64,000 nucleotides of DNA, from assembly GCA_900312665.1 (NCBI GenBank), contig ONZQ02000006.1:577981-641980 (forward strand), given 5' to 3'. Of this stretch, positions 32,725-41,675 are shown piece by piece. Source of the stretch: Cephalotrichum gorgonifer. Taxonomy: Eukaryota; Ascomycota; Sordariomycetes; Microascales; Microascaceae. The stretch's first letter is position 1. Every line of letters begins with the position of its first letter. The notes beneath the pieces are model-generated. The model did not search any database. It was not told where the DNA came from and saw only the letters and a list, made by a program, of their open reading frames with translations. Made by a program: the position numbers and the translations under genes.

Positions 32725-35700
32725 ATGTTCGAATCAAAGGCCTTCACTTTCGCAGTGGGGCTGGTCTGCCTCTTCTACTTCGCCCCCCCAGCATTAGCCT
32801 TCGGCGCTGGCAACATCGCTTCCATCTCCAAGATCGAAGGCCAGAACTGTTAGTACTGACCCCGCATCCCACCACCGCCCGCTTTCGTCTCCCGTCCGAG
32901 CTTCCGACGGGCTTCCCTCTCGATTGCTAGCCGCGACTAACCGTTCTCACTCACCATAAACAGGGCGTCACGGAGATATCGAAGATGCTCTCCTCCGCCT
33001 CGCTATGGCCAAGGCCTTCGGCGGCAAGAAATTCTCAAAGCACAATATTTCCCGAGTCTACTTCGGTAACTGGCTGAGGGACTACTCCCAGGCCGTCGAT
33101 GTTGGAACCGTCAAGAACGTCTCAGCCGAGGCCATCCGCCTCCTCCTCTCCGTGCTCGGCTTCATAACCTTTGGCTATGGATCCAACGAGTTCGAGGTCA
33201 CCACCGAGCGCCTCGGTTGCTACCGCCCGGAAGAGCATATCGACAACCCCAAGAACTACGCCGACAACGAGGATGCCCGTCGATACCACAGGGCGCTTCG
33301 TGGACCGGTTGATGAGTCCGTCGAGCTTGCGATTGACGAGCGGACGGGCATGAAGAACTACATTGCGAATGATAATGCTGGGATCATGACCTCAAGCCGC
33401 CTTTGTAGGGATCTTTTCACCCGCTGCATCGAGCTGGGCAGGAGCTATGCTAGGAGCGGGAACAAGGCGGAGCGCAATGAATCGCTTCGCCTGATGGGAA
33501 CCGGTCTCCACTGTCTCGAAGGTAGGATCGAAGATGCCGATTGTCGCTCCTGACGATATCGGGATGCTAATTTGCCGTATCTCTAGACTTCTTCGCTCAC
33601 AGCAACTACACTGAGCTGGCTCTTATCGAGCTGGGCGAGAGGGACGTCTTCCCCCATGTCGGTCGGAACACCCAGATTCGAATCCCGGACGCTCGTGGAA
33701 GCGTCTATCCTATTGTCACCGGTACCTTTGGAGGAGTTGACTTCCTTCATTCGGTCACGGGTGAAGGTATGCATCTTCCTTTGTGCTTCACGTCGATCTT
33801 AATTGCCTATGCACTGCTAACCCCCTCTAGTCTCCGACAAGCTCACCCAAAACGAGATCGAGGAGCTGGAGGGAACCCTCCAGGAAACCTCCCAAGCTGA
33901 TACCAGTATCCTACGGAACCTCCTCGATAAGATTCCCGACAGCGTCTTCGGGGGGCAAAGCCAGAGTGGCAAGGTTGAAGAGCTCCAGGCAAACGCCAAT
34001 TCTGCTCAGTTCGCCAACATGAACGTCTCGCCGAGAGAGCCGGAGGAGTACACGCTCTACTGCCAGAACATCTTCAAGCAGATCATGCCCGTAATCGAGT
34101 GGCACGATGGCATCATGAAGGATATCTCCAATGCTGTCGAGAAGATCCCGGTTCTACCTCAGATCATGGGGCAGCTGGAGGAGCAAATGACGGCCTTCAT
34201 CTTCTCAGTCATCGCCCCGTTCATCCTTCCCGTGATTAGGCAGATCCGAAGCGAGCTGAAGACTGGATCCGAGGAGATCATTTCGAGCAGTGAGAAGGAA
34301 CAGCATGTCGTCTTCCACGATGACAATTCAACCGACCCGACCCACTCCATGTTGGCCAAGGATCACTTCTCCAACGTGAGTCTGTTAAGAGTCATATGTA
34401 CTATATACCTGGTTGCTAACAATCCTGTCTAGATTCTGAACGAGGTTGCGGGCAGGTGCGCCGCCTACACGGTCCAGTGGGTCGTTCCCCAAATCATGGA
34501 AGCCATCGATGACGAGAGCGTCGATGTCAACAGACTCATCGACCGCATCACTACCGGTATCCTTGCCCATCCCGCGCAGCGAGACTCCGGCCGGGACGGG
34601 GCCAATGAGGGTAGGAAACTTATCTTCCGCACCGTCGAGGAGTGGTGGGGAGAGAAGCGCGGCCAGCAGGATGAGTACCGACAGAAGCTGTCCCGCCGCG
34701 GTGTCCAGAACGGAGATAACCACAAGGAAGGAGTCCATGACACCGGTCACGGCCATGGTTGTGTCGGAAAGCTCAAGATGCGTAAGCAGTTCGGCGAACC
34801 CGAGACCTGGGAGGACAAGGTTGCCGAGCAGGCGGCAGGGCACATCACAGGCGCCATCTCCGATATGATCACCGGTGGCAGTGGCAGCGGCGGTGGCGTC
34901 CAGAAGGCTGCTGAGGGTGGCCTTGGGGGTCTCATCGGCGGCATCGCCAGCTCTCTGCTTGGAGGGGGAGGTTCGGAATCAAAGCGGGAGGACAGCGGCT
35001 ACTCGGGGAGCTCGTCAAGCCGCCGACGTGACGATGACGACCATCGCCAATCGCAGACGACCAGCCAATACAGCCAGAGTAGCTACTCGCAGTCGACGGT
35101 TTCCAGTCGGCAACATGCGAGCGGTGGTTATGGCTCCTCTTCGGGGTACGGTCAGCGTGATGAGGACGATTCGTACGGCGGCGGTCGCCAACAGAGTGGA
35201 TACGGAGGAGACTCTGAGCGCCAGGGTGGCTACCAGCAGAGCGGCTACGGGCGAAGCTCTGAGCACCAGAACAGCTACCAGCAGAGCAGCTACGGAGGAC
35301 GAGACTCTGAGCGCCAGGGTGGCTACCAGCAGAGCAGCTACGGAGGAAGAGACTCTGAGCGCCAGGGTGGCTACCAGCAGAGCAGCTACGGGGGAGGAGA
35401 CTCTGAGCGCTATGGCGGCCATCAGCAGAGCGGATACGGCAGCGCCTCCCAATACCAAGGATCTGACTCGCGAGGTGACTACGGCAGCGCCTCCCGGTAC
35501 CAGGGAGGTAGCCAGGGCTATGGGCAACAGCAGCAGGGAGGGTACCAGCAGCAGCATCGACGCAAGGATTCTGGCAATGACTCTGATGATGACCGCAAGA
35601 AGTATAAGCAGCACCGACGCAAGGATTCCGGATCGGAGGACGAACGCAACCAGTACGGACACCAACGCAAGAAGTCGGACGATGACGAGCGCAGGCAGTA

Positions 35701-35932
35701 CGGACACCAGCGCAAGAAGTCGGACGATGACGAGCGCAGGCAGTACGGACACCAGCGCAAGAAGTCGGACGATGACGAGCGCAGGCAGTACGGACATCAG
35801 CGCAGGAACTCTGGGTCGGACGATGAGCGTAGGGGCGGACATGGTGGCTATGGGGGGCAGGGCGGCTACGGGGGGCAGAGTGGCTATGGGGGATATGGCG
35901 AAGGCGGGTACCAGGAGCGCCAGGGATGGTAG
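32725..35932 (+). CDS. het-c: Heterokaryon incompatibility protein HET-C
   Basis: HET-C family protein. In Neurospora, different het-c alleles in fused cells trigger growth arrest and hyphal death. Exons 32725-32848, 32964-33521, 33587-33766, 33831-34375 and 34433-35932 join in phase to 968 residues, matching the Neurospora protein (about 966). A signal peptide is clear (VGLVCLFYFAPPALAF). The conserved core includes WRHGDIEDALLRLAMAKAFG, LRDYSQAVDVGTVKN, and LHCLEDFFAHSNYTELALIELG. The Neurospora allele-specificity stretch should fall near residues 300-330 (around SVFGGQSQSGKVEELQANAN), which is inference. The C-terminus is Gly/Gln/Ser-rich with two tandem-repeat arrays. A single TAG (35930-35932) is followed by 133 more open codons in frame; see findings. 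Confidence 0.95.
35196..35455 (+). repeat. Coding minisatellite, 15-16-residue GGRDSERQGGYQQSSY units
   Basis: About five tandem units of 45-48 nt, each containing SER-Q-GGYQQS-YG, lie within the HET-C C-terminus. Two neighbouring units are almost identical at nucleotide level, indicating recent slippage or unequal crossing over; the outer units are degenerate. Confidence 0.85.
35669..35803 (+). repeat. Coding minisatellite, three 45-nt units (KKSDDDERRQYGHQR)
   Basis: Three head-to-tail copies at 35669-35713, 35714-35758 and 35759-35803 are nearly base-identical and keep the reading frame. Diverged copies flank them (DSGSEDERNQYGHQR before, NSGSDDERRGG after). Confidence 0.93.
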
Positions 35933-36334
35933 AGACCTCCCACTGGTCCTGGATCCGACGGGATTGATGAACCTGGGATTGTCGAGGGGGTTGGACGTAC
36001 TAGTGAAGATTCGAGCTCCGAAAGCAACAGGGACGGAAGCGATGGCGGCGTGAAGACTCGAGGGGAGGGTGAGCCTGGTGGACATGGGGATGACTCGGAC
36101 GACCAGGGAGGAGAGGTTGAGGAAGAGACCGAATCTGAGAACTCTAGTGTGGAGGAAGCTAGAGAGGAAGATGCCGGCCTCGTCCCCCTCTTGATGTCCC
36201 TCGTCTCCCGAATCTCGACCGATGAGGAAGCGGGAGAGGGGGAGCCCGAGGGCGATTATGGTGCCTATTCTGACGATGGCTATGATGGGTACACGTCGGA
36301 GGATGAATATGAGGACGACGGCTGTGCTTTTTAA
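35933..36334 (+). other. Open frame continuing past the HET-C stop codon
   Basis: After the TAG at 35930-35932 the same frame stays open for 133 codons to a TAA at 36332-36334. The encoded segment is acidic and Ser/Gly-rich, then has VPLLMSLVSRIST and an Asp/Glu/Tyr tail ending DDGCAF. It could be a readthrough extension, an extra exon (a GT..AG segment 35929-36003 removes the TAG in phase), or a recently lost C-terminus. Confidence 0.4.
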
Positions 36335-38083
36335 AAAGGGGTGTTGTTGGGGAACCGCTGCGGCTAGTTTCCCGGGGTGGTGAGTGCTCACTCGTAGGGC
36401 CCAGTAGTGAATTTATACTTTTGTTTTATGACGGGTGGCATTTGAGCGAGGATGTGTGATGACGTGTATTCTGGGTTGGGAGTACCCTGATCGCCTGGAC
36501 CTTGATGGCCGGCCGACCCACTTCACCTCTGATGCTCCGTCTGTCAAAAACTAAGGTAAACAGGGGCAGTATTTTTAGGAAGGCACGAGTGTTTTGTGTC
36601 ACTGTGAGTGTATATTGATTACAGCATGCTGCCTGCGTTATTTTCTTTGACCCGTCCAACCGCCGTTTGGGTCCCCCTGTTCTGTATGCAAGCTCGAGGC
36701 CGCGCCGGCATTCCACTGCCGCTGCCATTCTTCGTGCAGGGTTACTCTGGCCGCGCCTGACAGGGTACGGTACCTGCGCGAGTTTTCCCCATCGGGGTTT
36801 TGGGATGGGGGTGGGCGCGTTACATATATCTGCCGTGAGATTGTGGAGGAATAAATGGTCATGGGTGTGTGCTCTCTTTTTTATTTTGATTTTGCCAAGG
36901 GGCGGGGGACGGGATGGGATTATTAGCCTTAGGGGGGGGAGAGAGAGGAGAGAAGAGGAGGCGGGATTGAGATTTTCCTGCAAGTGATTAGTATATGGGA
37001 GGTGGCTTCTCGTTTCTCCGGCATGGGATTTGGCTATTTATGGGGATGGTTGATTCCGCCGGGGGACTTGCTCCTTTACTTCTGACATTCCCGTCCTGAT
37101 TTAAAGCATTTCTTGGGCCTCCCAACCTGGTTCATCAATGGGCTGGGGGCTGGAAGCATGGAACGATTGATTCCTTGGATCAAGCCAAGGACGACATGGA
37201 TACGGACAGGGGCCAGGGTAGGGACAGGGCCGGGGGAGGTCAGGGATAGGTGGGATGGTAAGTCAAAGACCAATGCCCCCACAACGGATCGCCGATCCCG
37301 TCGGTTGATGTGGTAGTGGTGGTAGAGTGAGTGAGTGGGTGGGGGGGGATAAGACGATCGAGAAGCAAGGGACCGAATTTCCCCAGATACTTGTATCCAC
37401 TCGTCCCCCTCCCCACTCTTCCCGTGCTTCCTCCTTTCATCTCTCACCTGCTCCCTTCTCTAATCTACAAGTAACGGCTGGAACCACAGCATTCCCCGGC
37501 TCGGGACGGAGGGCGGGGGCCCCAGAGATTATCCCGTTTGGGGTTGGGTGGGATTTTATATATATATTCTCGGCTACTTCGGGCAGGATACCCATTGGTA
37601 GAAGGAGAACCACTGTTTCTGCTCCGCAACTAATACGCCGGAAAGCCGGTTTCCCACTACTCGTAGGCTAGGCACGGCACTGTGGGGAACGGACGTTTAT
37701 AATTCGTTGGTGGGATAATTCTGGGCTTGGGAGCGAGTGACGGACGGAGGAGAGAGAGTGAGCTGTTGATATTAAGTAGTTACACAGGTAAAGTTACTAC
37801 TATGGGGATAGCTCATGCCGATTCTTTCCTCCTTTATTTCTTTTTCTTTTATATAATCCGGAGTTTGTATCCGGGGAAGAAGTGAATATATATTACCTGT
37901 GCCCGGTCCCCTCGATTCCATTTTCCCCCTCCCATCCCCTCACTTATATCTGTCTACCCACGCCCACGATCATCCACCTGGACGATCTAGACAGACTCGA
38001 AGTCTCACGGAAGAACCGAAAGTTCTCCCACTAACACCACATTCCTCCCCCGTCCCCCCTAGCCCTCTCACTCTCCCCGAAAA
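36335..38083. other. Spacer between het-c and the GH45 gene
   Basis: About 1.75 kb, gene-free. The final 200 bp before the endoglucanase are C/T-rich with TATA-like words; the middle has G-rich runs (36899-36960). Confidence 0.55.
37849..37856 (+). promoter_or_regulatory. TATA-like box with a CreA-type hexamer near the GH45 gene
   Basis: TTATATAA lies about 230 bp before the endoglucanase ATG, after a pyrimidine tract. A CCGGGG hexamer that fits the CreA/Cre1 carbon-repressor consensus SYGGRG follows at 37871-37876. Both motifs are short and degenerate, so the assignment is tentative. Confidence 0.25.
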
Positions 38084-38902
38084 ATGAAGCTCCTCGCAAC
38101 CCTAGCGGCCGTGTCACCGCTCCTCCTCCCCGCGGCGGCCCAGGTCTCCGGCTCCGGCGCCACGACCCGCTACTGGGACTGCTGCAAGCCGTCCTGCGCG
38201 TGGCCGGGCAAGGGCTCGCTCGCGCAGGGGCCCCTGGGGACCTGCGACAGGTCCGACAACCCGCTCTCGGACGGCGGGTCGACGCGGTCGGGCTGCGACT
38301 CGGGCGGCAGCGCGTACATGTGCTCGAGCCACTCGCCGTGGGCGGTGGACGACAACACGGCGTACGGGTGGGCGGCCGTGCGCATCAATGGCCAGACGGA
38401 GAACGACTGGTGCTGCGCCTGCTACGAGCTGACCTTCACGGGCGGGCCGGTCAACGGGAAGAAGATGATTGTGCAGGCGACGAACACTGGTGGGGACCTT
38501 GGGCAGAACCACTTTGATATCGCGGTAGGTTTTTTTTTTTTTTTGGCTGGATTCCTGGTCGCTTTCTTATTCGCCTTCTTCCTCTTCTCCCCCCCCCCCC
38601 CTTACTCCTCTCACCTTGCCTCTCATGACCCCGAAACTAACACCAAAGAACAGATGCCCGGAGGCGGCGTCGGCATCTTCAACGGCTGCACCGACCAGTG
38701 GGGGTCCCCCGCCAACGGCTGGGGCGATCGCTACGGCGGCATCCACTCCCGCTCCGAGTGCGACGGATTCCCCGAGAAGCTCAAGCCGGGCTGCTACTGG
38801 CGCTTCGACTGGTTCGGCAACGCCGACAACCCGCCGGTCAACTTCCGGCAGGTCGATTGCCCCGCGGAGATCGTGGCGAAGTCGGGGTGCAGGCGGAACT
38901 GA
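38084..38902 (+). CDS. Secreted endo-beta-1,4-glucanase, GH45
   Basis: Extracellular cellulase that cleaves internal beta-1,4-glucan bonds by inversion. Exons 38084-38524 and 38654-38902 give 229 residues. The signal peptide is residues 1-19 (MKLLATLAAVSPLLLPAAA). The GH45 signature TTRYWDCCKPSC carries the first catalytic Asp, and NHFDIAMPGGGVGIFNGC carries the second, as in Humicola insolens EGV. Many Cys support the disulfide-rich barrel. The protein ends soon after the catalytic domain (CPAEIVAKSGCRRN) with no linker or cellulose-binding module. The 129-bp intron sits right after FDIA, has length 3n and no in-frame stop, so a naive ORF reads through it; splicing restores the conserved FDIAMPGGG motif. 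Confidence 0.95.
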   Translation: MKLLATLAAVSPLLLPAAAQVSGSGATTRYWDCCKPSCAWPGKGSLAQGPLGTCDRSDNPLSDGGSTRSGCDSGGSAYMCSSHSPWAVDDNTAYGWAAVRINGQTENDWCCACYELTFTGGPVNGKKMIVQATNTGGDLGQNHFDIAVGFFFFLAGFLVAFLFAFFLFSPPPPYSSHLASHDPETNTKEQMPGGGVGIFNGCTDQWGSPANGWGDRYGGIHSRSECDGFPEKLKPGCYWRFDWFGNADNPPVNFRQVDCPAEIVAKSGCRRN

Positions 38903-39888
38903 ACGGGACCCGCCGCGTCGCCGGGCTGGGGAGGTGAGGAGGGTGAGGATGGAAGTGGGAAGAAAATGGTCGGCGGGGGGATTGGGGTGCTTGGAGGGGC
39001 GTTCCTCCTTGGCCTTGTTTGGTGCATTATCTACAGTTCGATTCTGGTGTAGATATCTTTCAAGAATTCTTTTTCTTCGTCACCGTGTTACTAGGCCCTC
39101 TCTCCCTTTGTTGCCCCGGCCTGGGCTGTGGACTTTAGTGTTTCGACCAGGTTTTCCTGTGAGGCCCAAAGGCAAGAAACGTAAGGGCTGTGAAAGGCTA
39201 ATGTGCAGTTCCATGCCATGTCCAAGGTCAGGAAAGCACCACTTACAAGGGGATAACATCACAAAAGTTCTCAGGAGTCCAGAACCCTCGTTTGGTAGGG
39301 TTCCTTTCCCTTTCATTATCTCACCGATCACCCAATCATCTACTTCATTGATACAAAGGACCTGGTTCACCAACACCCACAAAATTCTCTGACCTTAGGT
39401 GGCAGAACCTACAATGTGATGGCAACCCATGCTTCACCATCCACTTTCACACTCCACTCCAGTCCCTCCACTCCAGTCCCGGGCCATGCTCCACCTCCAT
39501 CCACCCAAGTCAACGGCATCATCTAAAGAGTGACCTTACCCGACCACTGGAGTATCCCCCCCTCTTTTTATATCTTTCAAGCAGACCTCTCAGCAATATT
39601 AACATTCCTCTTCCTCCTTTACAACCCTCTTCCATTGAATGAGTCTTATCAGCCCAACGATTCAAAGCTCCGAAGACATCAAGCGCAAACACCCCAACGC
39701 CAACATCACCCGTTTCGTCTCCCTTTCAGAATGATCCCCCCTCAAAAGAAAGTTGACGAGATCACTGCCACGACGGTGGCCCAATCTCGGCCACGATCGG
39801 CCAGCTGGTAAGCCTCTCCCCCTTCAACAGCCGAAAGGGATTTCTTCCCCCCCGTGCAAACAAAGGGCTAACCTCTGGGGGCCGGGCT
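38903..39888. other. GH45 3' flank
   Basis: About 1 kb. It holds small ATG frames at 39639-39731 (31 codons, MSLISPTIQS...) and 39731-39811 (MIPPQKKVDEI...), which might be 5' exons or leader ORFs of the weak hypothetical gene that follows. I could not splice them on with a valid intron. Confidence 0.35.
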
Positions 39889-40305
39889 ATGCCGTCCCAT
39901 ACCCACCCAAAGGATATCACGCTCGCAAAGATCCAGCTCTCCGCGGTCCAGGTCACCGGGCACGCCAAGGCCGCCCTGACCCTAAACACTCCCCCGACAT
40001 GCGGCGCCCACGGCGCCTCCACCAAGGCCATTCTGAAGGCGAACGACATCGCTTCGCACGCGAAGACGCTCCGAGTCAACAATGAGCGCATCCATCAGCA
40101 CTGCGTGGAAGCGGAGGCGGAAACCAAGAGCGCTTACCGCGCTACCCACAGCACCGGGGGCGGCCATGTCGTCGAGTCGTGGACGCCCACTGCCCTTGAC
40201 GATGTACTAGCACGGGGCGAGGAGGCCATGGCGGATGCCCACAGACACTTCGAGAAGGCCATGGAATATTACGACGGAATGCTCACGAGTCGTTCACGAG
40301 CTTAG
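39889..40305 (+). CDS. Hypothetical protein, possible gene
   Basis: An ATG frame of 138 codons, hydrophilic and Ala/His/Thr-rich, with a helical look in the second half (LDDVLARGEEAMADAHRHFEKAMEYYDG). It has no signal peptide, membrane segment or recognised motif. GC at third positions is higher than in the neighbouring spacer, weak evidence that it is or was coding. The real start may lie in an upstream exon around 39640-39810, but the only phase-compatible joint I found implies a 23-bp intron, which is too short. Confidence 0.33.
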   Translation: MPSHTHPKDITLAKIQLSAVQVTGHAKAALTLNTPPTCGAHGASTKAILKANDIASHAKTLRVNNERIHQHCVEAEAETKSAYRATHSTGGGHVVESWTPTALDDVLARGEEAMADAHRHFEKAMEYYDGMLTSRSRA

Positions 40306-41675
40306 ATACGAGACTATGATGGCGGACATGTATGCCCGGTTTGTGGCCGAGACCGGGGGACGTGAAGAATAGGTGCCTATGCCGGCCAACACTCATCGCC
40401 ACGTGTGTGAGTCTAGACGTTAAGCCTCTTGGGGTCGAGGGACGCTGGCATCCCCAGAGCTCGGTAGAGGTTCTGTGGACACGGAATATCAGCTAGCAGC
40501 TTGAGTCAAATCGGGTTGACCTTCTCCTCCGCCTCGTCCTCCAGTTATTGTTCCTTGACACTCTGCCTTTGTCAGAAGTTCCATGTATAAGTGGAAGTTT
40601 TAGATGGAGGGACACTAGAGACGTTAGGGTGGTTCTAGTTATGAATTGGAAATAAGCCTCTCCTCTCTGAGTGGACGAGATTAACTGAGAAACTTAGTAG
40701 GCGAGGTTGACAAGGCTTTTAATACTATGCGAACCCGATTACGGTTAAACGTTTTCATAGTCCTACTACCAGGAGGTATTCATCTGCCTTGATATAGGGT
40801 GCCTTTTATAGACTCGTCAAGTACGACTATGCGTTTGGGGATATCTGCGCCTTCCAGGTGAAGAGCCGACAGCTAGCAGTCGAAAATTATGTTTCGCTGG
40901 CTTTCTCTACCCATAGAGCCACAGTCACCTTCGAGAGCTACATACTCTCCTCTCCATGTCTGCTAATAATGTCATACATTGTATTCACCTCCGCTCCATT
41001 CATTTTGAGAACTGCCAGTTACCTTCACAAGCACCAGTTCCCTTCGAGAGTTACTAGTCACCAAGAGCCATCTGTCACCTTTACAAACAACCAGTCATTT
41101 TCAAGACCACTATTCTAGCCCTGCCTACCAATGATACCCTCTACTGCATTCACTTTCATTACCTGCCTGCCACATTCACTACATCTTAGCATATTCTACA
41201 CAATTAATCCTCCCATATTCACACAGCCACCGTGGTCACCCCCAGAGTCACCTCTCCAAACGCCTATATAAAGCCCCTTTCCCTCCCCCCATCTAAATTC
41301 AAACCCTCTCCTCTTTCCATCCTCCTCAATAGCACCAGGCCATCGCCTACACTATCATCCATCTTCTTCCGCACTTTCTTCCTCCGCCAACTACCTCCCC
41401 CAACATCTGGTTCCCCCAACACCTACTTCCTCCAACACCACCCTCCACTTCCATAGGGAACCGCCAAGGGTCAACACCAAGGCATGGCAGCACCACACTA
41501 TATATACATAAATCCATAGATGAATACACACATCGTCTTTATGTACTATATATATTTATCTTAAGACACCCATACCTAGCCTTATATAGACGCTTTCAAC
41601 CCCCAGCCTCAGCACGGAGTCATTCAAGGGCCACACGGTTTCTACTCCCTGTTCGAATCTGCCGAACACACCTAA
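40306..41675. other. Gene-poor spacer
   Basis: AT-richer than the genic parts. Pyrimidine-rich from about 41140 to 41450 with many CACCTTC/CTCC words. TATATA clusters start at 41498 and 41546. No gene is seen. Confidence 0.5.

Noticed and set aside
34875..36053. A 392-codon + frame overlapping het-c exon 5
   Set aside because: It is the +1 shadow of the tandem-repeat region; its repeats (ARVATSRAAT, ARSRTMTSAGSTDTS) mirror the HET-C units and it has no independent motif.
39731..40305. Two-exon gene joining 39731-39807 to 39831-40305
   Set aside because: Phase fits but the implied intron is only 23 bp, below any credible fungal intron length.
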